This document shows, in pieces, positions 14,422 through 23,267 of a stretch of 23,871 nt of DNA. The notes under the pieces are model-generated. The model was not told where the DNA came from and did no database searches. It saw only the letters and a list, made by a program, of their open reading frames with translations. Source of the stretch: REEB506 sp049317545 (GTDB lineage Bacteria > Pseudomonadota > Alphaproteobacteria > Caulobacterales > Aquidulcibacteraceae); the NCBI GenBank assembly GCA_049317545.1, contig JBMOIB010000037.1, forward strand, positions 1-23,871, written 5' to 3'. Both the position numbers and the translations under genes were made by a program. Every line of letters starts with the position of its first letter. Positions within the stretch are counted from its first letter, which is position 1.

Positions 14422-14685
14422 ATGACGCCGGCGGAAGTGCTTGATTTTGGCCGCGATGCGCTTTGGCTGACGATCCTTATCTCGGCGCCGGCCATGATCG
14501 TCGGCCTGATCGTCGGGCTCGTCATTTCACTGCTCCAGACGCTCACCCAGATCCAGGAGCAGACCCTGGTGTTCGTGCCGAAGATCCTCGCAATTTTCGT
14601 CACCCTCGTGCTGTTCCTGCCGATCATGGGCGGGCTGCTCGGGCGGTTTACCGAGGGCGTCTTCCAAAAGATCGCGGCCTACTGA
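14422..14685 (+). CDS. fliQ: Flagellar export gate protein FliQ
   Basis: An 87-residue protein with two membrane helices (about 16-38 and 50-75). The pattern ALWLTILISAPAMIVGLIVGLVISLLQTLTQIQEQTLVFVPKILAIFVTLVLFLPIM is diagnostic: conserved Pro between helices, QxxTQIQEQTLxFxPK loop. It forms the FliP5-FliQ4-FliR1 export gate in the inner membrane. It is first in the fliQ-fliR-flhB-cckA run. fliR starts 1 nt after its stop. Confidence 0.97.
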   Translation: MTPAEVLDFGRDALWLTILISAPAMIVGLIVGLVISLLQTLTQIQEQTLVFVPKILAIFVTLVLFLPIMGGLLGRFTEGVFQKIAAY

Positions 14686-14686
14686 C

Positions 14687-15436
14687 GTGGAGCTGTTTGG
14701 CGTCGACCTGTGGGCCACGGCCCTCGTCTTCGCCCGCGTGGGCGCCATGCTGATGTTGTTTCCGGCTTTCGGCGAGCCGACGATCCCGGCGCCGATCCGT
14801 CTGACATTCGCGCTCCTCGTGACGGCCGTGCTCGCCCCGGCGCTGCAAGACCAGTTTGCGGCGGCGCCGACCCAGTTTGGCGCCGCGATAGGCGCCCTGA
14901 TTGGCGAAACGCTGATCGGGATCGCGCTCGGCGCCGTCGCGCAGATCCTCACCTCGGCGCTCGCCACGGCGGGCCAGATTCTCGCTATGGAGACCGGCCT
15001 GTCTTACGCGCAGACGGCGGATCCGACCGCAGCGGGCACCGGGCAGGTACTGTCGGTGTTTCTCGGCCTGCTCGGCGTGACGCTCGTGTTCGCCACGGAT
15101 CTGCACCACGTCTTTCTGCGCGCGCTGGTCGACAGCTACGCCCTGTTCAAGCCGGCGTCGCCGCTGGCGGTCGGCGACATCTCCCAGCTGGGCGTGCGCG
15201 CCGTCGGCGATTCGTTTCGCATCGCCCTTCAAATGACCGCGCCGGTGATCTTCGCCGGACTGATCTTCCGGATCGGGCTTGGCATTTTATCGCGTCTCAT
15301 TCCCCAGATTCAGGTGTTCTTCGTGGCGATGTCCGTGAACGTCCTCGGCGGCTTCATGATCGCAGCGCTCGCGTTGTCGGCGGGGATGCTCCTCTGGCTC
15401 GATCGGCTCGACCAGTTCGCGACGACATTGAGATAG
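14687..15436 (+). CDS. fliR: Flagellar export gate protein FliR
   Basis: A 249-residue protein with about six hydrophobic segments, starting with GTG directly after fliQ. Recognisable FliR features are FARVGAMLMLFPAFGEPTIPAPIRLTFALLVTAVLAP near the N-terminus, GALIGETLIGIALGAVAQILTSALATAGQILAMETGLSYAQTADP in the middle, and GLIFRIGLGILSRLIPQIQVFFVAMSVNVLGGF towards the C-terminus. It is the single FliR subunit that closes the export pore. No strong ribosome site is visible, which suggests translational coupling to fliQ. Confidence 0.96.
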   Translation: MELFGVDLWATALVFARVGAMLMLFPAFGEPTIPAPIRLTFALLVTAVLAPALQDQFAAAPTQFGAAIGALIGETLIGIALGAVAQILTSALATAGQILAMETGLSYAQTADPTAAGTGQVLSVFLGLLGVTLVFATDLHHVFLRALVDSYALFKPASPLAVGDISQLGVRAVGDSFRIALQMTAPVIFAGLIFRIGLGILSRLIPQIQVFFVAMSVNVLGGFMIAALALSAGMLLWLDRLDQFATTLR

Positions 15437-15445
15437 CGCGCAACC

Positions 15446-16537
15446 ATGGCCGAGGACCAGCACGACAAGACAGAAGAGCCGACAGCGAAACGTCTCGCTG
15501 ACGCACGCGGCCGCGGCGAGGTCGTCTATTCCCCGGAAGCCACGACCTGGCTCATGCTCGCGGCGGCGGCGCTGACGCTGATGACGTCAGGCGGCGCCAT
15601 GGCCGAGAAAATCGGCCACCTTGCGCTCGTCATGCTGGAATCGCCGCATCTGTTCTCGCCAGACGGGGCGGAGTTGAACCGTCTTCTAATCGATGTCGGG
15701 ATAAGGGTCGGCTCGGCCGTCGGCCTGACGATGCTCGCCATGGCTTGCGCCGGCGTCGCCGGCCGCTACCTGCAGGACGTGCCGGTTTTCTCGGCCAAGC
15801 GCCTCGAGCCAAAGCTCGATCGGCTGAGCCCCATCGAAGGGTTCAAGCGCGTGTTCGGCGCCGCCGCCTTGGCCAATTTCGGCAAGGCGATATTCAAACT
15901 CGCGCTGGTCGGCGGGGCGCTCACGTGGGCGCTTTGGCCGCGTGACGGTGCGCTGGAGAACCTCGTCAATCTCGATCTCGGCGCCTTCTGGGCGCTGTTC
16001 CGTGAACGGATCGGCGCGTTGATTTGGGCGTGCCTGATCGCGTTCGGGGTCTTTGCGATCGTCGATTATGTGATGACGCGCCGGAGCTACGTGAAGCGCT
16101 TGCGCATGTCGCGCACCGAACTGAAAGACGAAATGCGCCAGTCGGAGGGCGATCCGGAGATCAAGGCCAAGATCCGCCAGGTCCGTCTGCAGCGCGCCCA
16201 ACGTCGCATGATGCAGGCCGTGCCGAAGGCGACGGTCGTGGTCACCAACCCGACGCACTATGCGATTGCGTTGCGGTACGTGCGCGACGAGACCCCAGCT
16301 CCGATGTGCCTTGCGAAAGGCGTCGACGACATCGCGCTGAAAATCCGCGAGGTGGCCGAGGCGCACGACGTGCCGATCGTCGAAGATCCGCCTTTGGCGC
16401 GCGCGCTCTACGCGACTGCCGAGATCGATTCGCCGATCCCGCGTGCGCACTATGAAGCTGTTGCGAAAGTCATCGGCGTGGTCATGCGGCTGGCCAATCG
16501 CCGCCGCCCAACCCGCACCGCGCCGAATCGGTCTTAA
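15446..16537 (+). CDS. flhB: Flagellar export switch protein FlhB
   Basis: 363 residues. It begins in FlhB style, MAEDQHDKTEEPTAKRLADARGRGEV, then has four membrane helices (about 30-48, 88-108, 140-165, 190-212). The cytoplasmic linker SRTELKDEMRQSEGDPEIKAKIRQ leads to the autocleavage site NPTH at 268-271 in VVVTNPTHYAIALRY. Self-cleavage between Asn and Pro switches export from rod/hook to filament substrates. Its stop TAA shares one base with the cckA ATG (TAATG), so cckA is likely translated from the same mRNA. Confidence 0.97.
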   Translation: MAEDQHDKTEEPTAKRLADARGRGEVVYSPEATTWLMLAAAALTLMTSGGAMAEKIGHLALVMLESPHLFSPDGAELNRLLIDVGIRVGSAVGLTMLAMACAGVAGRYLQDVPVFSAKRLEPKLDRLSPIEGFKRVFGAAALANFGKAIFKLALVGGALTWALWPRDGALENLVNLDLGAFWALFRERIGALIWACLIAFGVFAIVDYVMTRRSYVKRLRMSRTELKDEMRQSEGDPEIKAKIRQVRLQRAQRRMMQAVPKATVVVTNPTHYAIALRYVRDETPAPMCLAKGVDDIALKIREVAEAHDVPIVEDPPLARALYATAEIDSPIPRAHYEAVAKVIGVVMRLANRRRPTRTAPNRS

Positions 16538-19098
16538 TGGACGCCAACAAAGCAGGTCACCTGATGTCGCATCTTTCTGATCCGCGTCCGCAACGATCGA
16601 CGCCGGGCCTCGACCCGGCGCGGATCGCGTTCTGGGCCGCGCTGGCGGTCGCCGCTGGAGCGGCGGGCGTTGCATTGACGTCGGGGCCGGAGGTCGGTCG
16701 CCTCGGCGTCATCCTGTTCCTTGGGCTGGCGGGGGTCGCAGCGGTGTTCTTCTTGTGGATGTCGCGCAATCGAGGCCGCCAGATCGGTCTGTTTCCCGAC
16801 CGCGGGGCGGCGGAAGCCGCCGCAGGTTTGGAGGTCGGCGAGTACGCGGTGTTGGAGGCGATTTCTGAACCAGCGCTCGTGAGCGATCGGGCCGGGGCGG
16901 TCGTCGCCGCCAACCAGGCTTATCGGCGCATCGCCGTCGACGCCGGCGCGCTGAGCGACAGCGCCCGGCCGCCGGCTTTGGATCGCCTGTTCGGCGCCGA
17001 CGCCTTGATGTCTGCGCCGATGTACCGGCTCTCGCGCGCCGCCTCGATGGGCGAGCAGCGCAGCGAAATCCTGCCGCCCGCGGTGCTTTCCCCCGGAACC
17101 GACCCGCGCCGGTTCGAGGCGAGCGTCGCACCTGCTCCGGGCGGACGAATCCTTTGGCGCCTGCGCCCACTTACCTCAACGGCGATCGTCGAAGGCGACG
17201 CCGCGCGGACACTGTTCGTCGATGACGCGCCTCTGGGCTTCTTCGCCGCCCGCCAGGACGGTGCGGTCGTCTATGTGAACCAGGCGCTGCGGGCCTTGCT
17301 CGGCTTCGGCGATGAAACGCCGATGCTGCGTCTGCGGGATTTCGTGAAGGAAGACCCCGCCCGCGTGCTCCGGCGCGACCGCCGCAATCTCGGAGCGACG
17401 CGGACCGAAGTCACCTTGCGCGCGCGCGACGGCGCGGAGACGCCGGCCGTCGTACTGACCTATTGGCCCGCCGCGGACGGCGATGCCGCGTGCCGTGCGC
17501 TGGTTTTTGTGGGCGAGGGGGAGGGTCTTCCGGAAGCGTCGGCGCCGGAGCGCCCGGCGCGCGTCGGCGAGCCGACCGAGGCGTTCTTCGATCACGCCCC
17601 GTTCGGCGCCGCGCTGCTCGACGGCGCCGATCCGGCGGCGGCCGGCATTCTCGACGCCAACCAGGCCCTGATGGAGATGGCGCAGGGGCGCGCCGCGCCG
17701 GGTGCGCGCTTCGCCGACCTGTTCGACGCCGGCGAAGGCCTGGACCAATTGCTCGCGAAACTGCGCAAATCCAGCCAGGGCGCTCCGGTCGAATTGAGCC
17801 TCGCGACCGAACCCGCGGCCGCAGCGCACGTGCATATCGTGCGCATGGGCGATGGCCGCGCGCTCGCTTACGTCATCAACGTGACCGAACAGCGCGAGTT
17901 GGAACAGCGGCTCGCCCAGGCCGAGAAGATGCGCGAGATCGGACTGCTCGCCGGCGGCGTCGCGCACGATTTCAACAATCTCCTGACCGTGATGATGCAG
18001 ACCACGGATTATCTCCTGCTGCGCCATCCGGTCGGCGATCCCGATTACGCCGAACTCAACCAGATCAACATCCACGCGCTGCGCGCGAAGGAATTGTCTG
18101 AAATGCTGCGCGCCTATGCGCGTCAACAGACGTTCCGCAATGAGATCGTCGAGGTCGCGGGCTTCATGCAGCAGATGCATGAGATCGGCCGACGGCTCGC
18201 GGGCGACGCCGTCAAGATGGAAATTCGCCACGGCCAGAATCTGCCGTTCGTCAAAGTTGATCGCGCGCAACTCGAGCGCGTGCTCGTGAACCTGATCTCG
18301 AATGCGCGCGACGCCATGACGCCGGACGACCAGACGATCTCGCGCGGCGGTACGCTGACGCTGAAAACCTCGCACGTCACGGCCGCGGACGTGCGTCGCT
18401 ACGCGCGCAACGTTCCGATCGACGAGCGCGACTATATCGAGATCGGGGTCGGCGACACCGGCTGCGGCATCAAGGAAGACGATCGCGACAAGATCTTTCA
18501 TCCCTTCCATTCGACGAAGGAGCCCAATCGCGGCACCGGGCTCGGCCTCGCGACGTGCTACGGCATCATCAAGCAATCGGGCGGCTACATTTTCTTCGAC
18601 TCGGTTCTCGGCAAGGGCACAACCTTTCGCGTCTTCCTGCCGGCCTACATCCCGACGCCCGACGAGCGCGAAGACATGGCGCGGCGCGAGCGGGCGCAGG
18701 TCGAACGTCGCCCGGTCGACGCTTCCGGGCGGGGCCGGCGCATCCTCTTCGTCGAGGACGACGACGACGTGCGCATGTCGACGGCGCGCAACCTGCGTGA
18801 ATTCGGGTTTGAGATCGAACTCGCCGAAGACGGCGAAGAAGCCTTGCGGATTCTCCGCGAGAAGCCCGGCCACTTCGACGTCGTCATTTCGGACGTCTCG
18901 ATGCCGGCGATGAATGGCCCCGACATGCTGCGCGCCGCCGGGCCCGAGTTGATCGGCGCCGCCAAGGTTTTGTTGCTGTCAGGCTATGCGCCCGAGAGCG
19001 TACAGAAGGTGATCGACAACATTCCGGTGAGCTTCCTTTCGAAGCCCGTCGGCGCACGCGCCCTGGCTGAGCGCGTAAAAGAACTTCTCGCCGCATAG
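16537..19098 (+). CDS. cckA: Hybrid histidine kinase CckA, cell-cycle regulator
   Basis: 853 residues. Two membrane helices (about 29-48 and 55-75) are followed by three PAS-like regions starting near residues 105, 225 and 348. The DHp domain has GGVAHDFNNLLTVM with phospho-acceptor His477. The ATPase domain (about 585-705) shows NLISNARDAM, VGDTGCGI and GTGLGLATCYGI. The C-terminal receiver (about 733-853) has acidic pocket LFVEDDDD and Asp786 in VVISDVSMPAMNGP, ending with the Lys of FLSKPVG. HDFNN and this layout define CckA, which through ChpT phosphorylates or dephosphorylates CtrA and CpdR. The Caulobacter protein has about 690 residues and two PAS domains, so this one has an extra sensory module. 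It overlaps flhB by one base. The alternative ATG 16564 is possible. Confidence 0.95.
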   Translation: MDANKAGHLMSHLSDPRPQRSTPGLDPARIAFWAALAVAAGAAGVALTSGPEVGRLGVILFLGLAGVAAVFFLWMSRNRGRQIGLFPDRGAAEAAAGLEVGEYAVLEAISEPALVSDRAGAVVAANQAYRRIAVDAGALSDSARPPALDRLFGADALMSAPMYRLSRAASMGEQRSEILPPAVLSPGTDPRRFEASVAPAPGGRILWRLRPLTSTAIVEGDAARTLFVDDAPLGFFAARQDGAVVYVNQALRALLGFGDETPMLRLRDFVKEDPARVLRRDRRNLGATRTEVTLRARDGAETPAVVLTYWPAADGDAACRALVFVGEGEGLPEASAPERPARVGEPTEAFFDHAPFGAALLDGADPAAAGILDANQALMEMAQGRAAPGARFADLFDAGEGLDQLLAKLRKSSQGAPVELSLATEPAAAAHVHIVRMGDGRALAYVINVTEQRELEQRLAQAEKMREIGLLAGGVAHDFNNLLTVMMQTTDYLLLRHPVGDPDYAELNQINIHALRAKELSEMLRAYARQQTFRNEIVEVAGFMQQMHEIGRRLAGDAVKMEIRHGQNLPFVKVDRAQLERVLVNLISNARDAMTPDDQTISRGGTLTLKTSHVTAADVRRYARNVPIDERDYIEIGVGDTGCGIKEDDRDKIFHPFHSTKEPNRGTGLGLATCYGIIKQSGGYIFFDSVLGKGTTFRVFLPAYIPTPDEREDMARRERAQVERRPVDASGRGRRILFVEDDDDVRMSTARNLREFGFEIELAEDGEEALRILREKPGHFDVVISDVSMPAMNGPDMLRAAGPELIGAAKVLLLSGYAPESVQKVIDNIPVSFLSKPVGARALAERVKELLAA

Positions 19099-19123
19099 GA
19101 GAATTCGCGATCTGGGATTGCGT

Positions 19124-19159
19124 GTTCTCCTTGCGTTCCCTGAACAAACCGCGTACATA
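19124..19159 (+). promoter_or_regulatory. recA SOS promoter: LexA box overlapping the -35
   Basis: GTTC-TCCTTGC-GTTC (19124-19138) is a perfect alphaproteobacterial LexA box (GTTC-N7-GTTC). A candidate -35, TTGCGT (19131-19136), lies inside it and is followed after 17 nt by TACATA (19154-19159) as -10. LexA bound here would block RNA polymerase. The site is 74 bp upstream of the recA start. Confidence 0.82.
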
Positions 19160-19211
19160 AATCGCGCGGGTTGTGGCGTCGGCTTCGGACTCGCTTGATA
19201 AGGAGCGCCGG

Positions 19212-20273
19212 ATGACCGCCTTGAAGCTCGTGGAGCCCATGGAAACCGACAAGCAGAAGGCTTTGGCCGCCGCGCTCACACAGATCGATCGCGCCTTCGG
19301 AAAAGGCTCGGTGATGCGGCTCGGCGAGAAGAACGCCGCCGTAGAGATCGAATCCACCTCCACCGGCTCGCTCGGCCTCGATATCGCGCTCGGCATCGGC
19401 GGCTTGCCGCGGGGGCGGATCGTCGAGATCTATGGGCCGGAGAGTTCGGGCAAAACCACACTGACGCTCCACGTCATCGCCGAAGCTCAAAAGAGCGGCG
19501 GCGTGTGCGCCTTCGTCGACGCGGAACACGCGCTCGATCCGATCTATGCGCAGAAGCTGGGCGTCGATCTCGATGATCTCCTCGTGTCGCAGCCGGACAC
19601 GGGCGAGCAGGCCCTTGAGATCACGGACACCCTGGTGCGGTCCGGCGCCATCGACGTGCTGGTGATCGATTCGGTCGCGGCCCTGACGCCGAAGGCCGAA
19701 ATCGAAGGCGAGATGGGCGATTCCCTGCCGGGTCTTCAGGCGCGACTGATGAGCCAGGCCCTGCGCAAGCTCACAGCCTCGATTTCGCGCTCCAAGACGC
19801 TCGTCATCTTCATCAACCAGATCCGTCAGAAGATCGGCGTGGTTTACGGTAATCCTGAAACCACCACCGGCGGCAACGCGCTGAAATTCTATGCCTCGGT
19901 CCGGCTCGACATCCGTCGGACCGGCTCGATCAAGGACAAGGACGAGGTCATCGGTTCGGAAACGCGCGTGAAGGTCGTCAAGAACAAGGTCGCGCCGCCG
20001 TTCAAGCAGGTCCAGTTCGACATCATCTACGGCGAGGGCATCTCCAAGACCGGCGAATTGATCGAACTCGGCGTCAAAGCGGGCGTGATCGACAAATCGG
20101 GCGCCTGGTACGCCTACAAGAGCGCCAAGATCGGCCAGGGCAAGGAAGCCGCGCGGCGGTTCCTGAAGGAAAACCCCGCGGTCGCCGCTGAGATCGAGGA
20201 TTCGGTCCGCCGCAACGCCGGCCTGGTCGTCGACGCCATGTACTCCCCGCCGGAGGGCGACGAGGCCGAATAG
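19212..20273 (+). CDS. recA: Recombinase A
   Basis: 353 residues. It is the ATP-dependent strand-exchange protein and the co-protease that triggers LexA self-cleavage. Walker A is GPESSGKTT (75-83); the VIDSVAAL segment is Walker B. Loop L1 (EIEGEMGDSLPGLQARLMSQALRKL), the FINQIRQKIGVVYGNPETTTGGNALKFYAS stretch with loop L2, and the C-terminal YAYKSAKIGQGKEAARRFLKENP are all RecA hallmarks. The frame is open from a GTG at 19173. I chose ATG 19212 because AAGGAG lies about 7 nt upstream, the N-terminus is then standard, and the longer form would overlap the leader. The gene has its own SOS promoter and is separated from cckA by 113 nt. Confidence 0.98.
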   Translation: MTALKLVEPMETDKQKALAAALTQIDRAFGKGSVMRLGEKNAAVEIESTSTGSLGLDIALGIGGLPRGRIVEIYGPESSGKTTLTLHVIAEAQKSGGVCAFVDAEHALDPIYAQKLGVDLDDLLVSQPDTGEQALEITDTLVRSGAIDVLVIDSVAALTPKAEIEGEMGDSLPGLQARLMSQALRKLTASISRSKTLVIFINQIRQKIGVVYGNPETTTGGNALKFYASVRLDIRRTGSIKDKDEVIGSETRVKVVKNKVAPPFKQVQFDIIYGEGISKTGELIELGVKAGVIDKSGAWYAYKSAKIGQGKEAARRFLKENPAVAAEIEDSVRRNAGLVVDAMYSPPEGDEAE

Positions 20274-20606
20274 GCCGCGCGCCGCTTACATTCCCGAGAT
20301 CGCTGGCCGCCCGTGCGGCCGAACCCACCGCATCAGCCCCCGCGGTTGGGACGCCCCTCGCGCTAGGCGGGCGGCCAGCGAATTTTCGCCCGCGGCGGTG
20401 CGCCGCCCGAGACGTCACCGCCCCACCAGTGGCCATCAGTGGCTGACGTTTCGACCATGCGGGCGCGGAGAGGCGCGGCCTGAGGCAAGGCCCGGCCCCC
20501 CGGGGCCAAAGCTTTGCTTGGCGGAAGCGCTGAGCGTTTTTATATGCTTGGCTAAATCGGGCGCTGCCGCAGGGGCGGGCGCATCCGCATTATTCCCGGG
20601 ACGGCG
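20274..20606. other. recA-alaS intergenic region
   Basis: There is no supported gene in 333 bases; the short ORFs here have no ribosome sites or familiar products. The region contains the long inverted repeat 20300-20381, a second GC-rich hairpin GGCCCC-CC-GGGGCC (20494-20507) about 30 nt before TTTTT (20537-20541), and two copies of TGCTTGGC (20515-20522 and 20545-20552). The recA terminator and the alaS promoter must both be here, and the AT-rich patch around 20537-20556 is the likeliest promoter area. I see no T-box or other riboswitch. Confidence 0.4.
20300..20381. repeat. 14-bp perfect inverted repeat downstream of recA
   Basis: TCGCTGGCCGCCCG (20300-20313) is exactly complementary to CGGGCGGCCAGCGA (20368-20381), with 54 nt between them. 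Inside the loop, CCCACCGC and GCGGTTGGG can form a second stem with one bulge, so the whole could fold as a branched RNA in the recA 3' end. The right arm is followed by ATTTTC, a weak T-run. It may be a large terminator, an mRNA 3' stabiliser or a small RNA. Confidence 0.6.
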
Positions 20607-23267
20607 ATGGCCAGCGTCAATGAGATCCGTGCGACATTCCTGAAGTACTTCCGGGACCGGGGGCATGAAACGCCGGCGTCTTCGCCGCTGGTGCCGCAAT
20701 CGGACCCGACGCTGCTGTTCACGAACGCCGGCATGGTGCCGTTCAAGAACTTCTTCACCGGCGCCGAGCAGCCTGCCTATCCGCGCGCGGCGACCTCGCA
20801 AAAGTGCGTGCGCGCCGGCGGCAAGCACAATGACCTCGACAATGTCGGCTACACCGCACGCCATCACACCTTCTTCGAGATGCTCGGCAATTTCTCGTTC
20901 GGCGATTACTTCAAAGAGCAGGCCATCGAACACGCCTGGACGCTGATCACCAAGGAGTTCGGCCTCAAGAAGGATCGTCTGCTCGTCACGGTCTATGCTG
21001 ACGACGACGATGCGGCCGCCCTCTGGCGCAAGATCGCGGGCTTCAAGGACGACAAGATCATCAAGATCGCGACCAGCGACAATTTCTGGTCGATGGGCGA
21101 CACCGGCCCATGTGGTCCGTGTTCGGAGATTTTCTTCGACCACGGCCCGAAGGTCGCCGGCGGACCTCCCGGCTCAGCGGACCAGGACGGCGACCGCTTC
21201 ATCGAGATCTGGAATCTCGTCTTCATGCAGTTCGAGCAGTTCGCCGACGGCCGCCGGACGCCGCTGCCGAAGCCGTCGATCGACACGGGCATGGGCCTCG
21301 AGCGCGTCGCCGCGGTTCTTCAGGGCGTGCATTCGAACTACGAGATCGATCTTTTCCGCACCCTGATCGCCGCAAGCGTCGAACTGACGGGCGTCAAGGA
21401 AGAGGGCGAGCAGGCCGCGAGCCATCGCGTCATCGCGGACCATTTGCGCGCGTCCTGCTTTCTGATCGCCGACGGCGTCATGCCGTCCAACGAAGGCCGC
21501 GGTTATGTGTTGCGCCGGATCATGCGCCGCGCCATGCGCCACGCGCACATCCTGGGCGCCGCCGAACCACTGATGCACCGTCTCGCGCCGACGCTGATCG
21601 GCGCGATGGGCGAGGCCTTTCCGGAACTCCACCGCGCCCAGCCGGTGATCCTTGACCAATTGGAGCAGGAGGAAGAGCGCTTCCGCCGCACGCTTGGCCG
21701 CGGCCTGCAATTGCTCGACGAGGAAACGGCCAAGCTCAAGCCGGGCGCGCCGCTCGCCGGCGAGACCGCATTCAAGCTCTACGATACGTTCGGCTTCCCG
21801 GTCGATCTGACGCAGGACATCCTGCGCGGTCGCGGCCTCACCCTTGACCAGGACGGGTTCGACGCTGCGATGGAGCGTCAGCGCGAAAGCGGCCGGGCGA
21901 GCTGGGCGGGCTCGGGCGAAGCCACGAGCGACGACGTCTGGTTCGCGCTCAAGGACAAGCGCGGCGCCACCGAGTTCCTCGGCTATGCGGCCGAAGAGGG
22001 CGAAGGCGCTTTGACGGCGATCGTCGCTGGCGGCGCCGTCGTCGACAAGCTCGTCGCGCCCGCGCAGGCCGAACTCCTGTTCGACGCGACGCCCTTCTAC
22101 GCCGAATCCGGCGGCCAAGCCGGCGATCACGGCCTCATCCGTTTCGCAGACGGCGCTGAGTTCGTCGTCGAGGATACGCAAAAGCGCGTCGGCGCCCTGC
22201 ATGCCCATGTCGGGCGCCTGGTGCGCGGCGCGATCAAGGTCGGCGCTAAGGCGAAGCTTTCGATCGACGCGGCGCGTCGCACCCAGATCCGCGCCAACCA
22301 TTCCGCGACGCACCTTCTGCACGCGGCGCTGCGCAATGTGCTCGGTCCGCACGTGGCGCAAAAAGGTTCGCTGGTCGAGGCTGACCGCTTCCGCTTCGAC
22401 TTCTCCCACGGCGCGCCGGTCACCGCCGAGGAACTCGACCGCATCGAAACCGAAGTGAACGCGGTCGTCCGGCAGAACGCGGAGGCCTCGATCAAAGTGA
22501 TGGCGCCGCAGCAGGCGATCGAAGCGGGCGCTTTGGCGTTGTTCGGCGAAAAGTACGGCGACGAGGTCCGCGTCCTTTCGATGGGGGCCGCGCTCGACGG
22601 CGGCAAATCCTATTCCGTGGAATTGTGCGGCGGCACCCACGTCGCGCGCACCGGCGACATCGCCGTGTTCGCAATCCTCTCTGAAGGCGGGGTCGCCGCA
22701 GGCGTGCGGCGCATCGAAGCGACGACGGGCGCCGCGGCTCTGGCGCATTTCAAGGCGCAAGCGGCTCTCGCGAAAGCGATTGCCGTAAGTCTGAAGTCCC
22801 CGCTCGCCGAGACGCCGGACCGGGTGGCGGCGCTCGCCGCCGAAAAGCGCAAGCTCGAAACCGAATTGACCGAAACCCGCAAGCGTCTTGCGCTGGCGGG
22901 CGGCGGCGGCGGAGCGCCCGCCGGCCCCGAAGAGGTCGCCGGCATGAAGCTCATCGCGCGCGTCCTCGACGGCGTGCCGGCCAAGGACCTGCGCGGCCTC
23001 GTCGACGAGGGCAAAGCCCAGCTCGGGTCGGGCGTGGTGGCCTATGTCGGCGTCGATCAGGGCAAAGTGGCGCTCGCCGTCGGCGTGACGGATGACCTGA
23101 AGGGCCGCGTCAGCGCCGTCGATCTCGTGCGCGTCGGCGTCGCCGCGGTCGGCGGGCAAGGCGGCGGCGGACGGCCCGACATGGCCCAGGGCGGTGGTCC
23201 GGACGCGGACAAGGCGTCGGCAGCGGTGGATGCGATCCGCGAGGCCCTGGGCAAGGTCGCGGCGTGA
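20607..23267 (+). CDS. alaS: Alanine--tRNA ligase
   Basis: An 886-residue class II aminoacyl-tRNA synthetase. The catalytic core starts MASVNEIRATFLKYFRDRGHE and includes TNAGMVPFKNFFTG, RHHTFFEMLGNFSFGDYFK and the SIDTGMGLER segment. EGRGYVLRRIMRRAMRHAHILG is the tRNA-recognition segment. The editing domain has HSATH (His565 and His569) and CGGTH (Cys674 and His678), the four zinc-site residues that clear mischarged Ser/Gly-tRNA. The C-Ala domain at the end includes the Gly-rich GGQGGGGRPDMAQGGG. The length is normal for bacteria. The adjacency to recA is widespread in alphaproteobacteria. Its stop overlaps the next gene by 4 nt. Confidence 0.98.
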   Translation: MASVNEIRATFLKYFRDRGHETPASSPLVPQSDPTLLFTNAGMVPFKNFFTGAEQPAYPRAATSQKCVRAGGKHNDLDNVGYTARHHTFFEMLGNFSFGDYFKEQAIEHAWTLITKEFGLKKDRLLVTVYADDDDAAALWRKIAGFKDDKIIKIATSDNFWSMGDTGPCGPCSEIFFDHGPKVAGGPPGSADQDGDRFIEIWNLVFMQFEQFADGRRTPLPKPSIDTGMGLERVAAVLQGVHSNYEIDLFRTLIAASVELTGVKEEGEQAASHRVIADHLRASCFLIADGVMPSNEGRGYVLRRIMRRAMRHAHILGAAEPLMHRLAPTLIGAMGEAFPELHRAQPVILDQLEQEEERFRRTLGRGLQLLDEETAKLKPGAPLAGETAFKLYDTFGFPVDLTQDILRGRGLTLDQDGFDAAMERQRESGRASWAGSGEATSDDVWFALKDKRGATEFLGYAAEEGEGALTAIVAGGAVVDKLVAPAQAELLFDATPFYAESGGQAGDHGLIRFADGAEFVVEDTQKRVGALHAHVGRLVRGAIKVGAKAKLSIDAARRTQIRANHSATHLLHAALRNVLGPHVAQKGSLVEADRFRFDFSHGAPVTAEELDRIETEVNAVVRQNAEASIKVMAPQQAIEAGALALFGEKYGDEVRVLSMGAALDGGKSYSVELCGGTHVARTGDIAVFAILSEGGVAAGVRRIEATTGAAALAHFKAQAALAKAIAVSLKSPLAETPDRVAALAAEKRKLETELTETRKRLALAGGGGGAPAGPEEVAGMKLIARVLDGVPAKDLRGLVDEGKAQLGSGVVAYVGVDQGKVALAVGVTDDLKGRVSAVDLVRVGVAAVGGQGGGGRPDMAQGGGPDADKASAAVDAIREALGKVAA

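Noticed and set aside
14147..14425. Plus-strand 92-codon ORF ending in an ATGA overlap with fliQ
   Set aside because: Third-position GC is only about 60 percent, far below neighbours, there is no ribosome site, the product is unfamiliar, and the CtrA-like site and fliQ leader lie inside it. The overlap alone is not enough.
17176..18873. 565-codon minus-strand open frame
   Set aside because: Antisense shadow of cckA, rich in Arg/Ala/Val/Asp without recognisable motifs.
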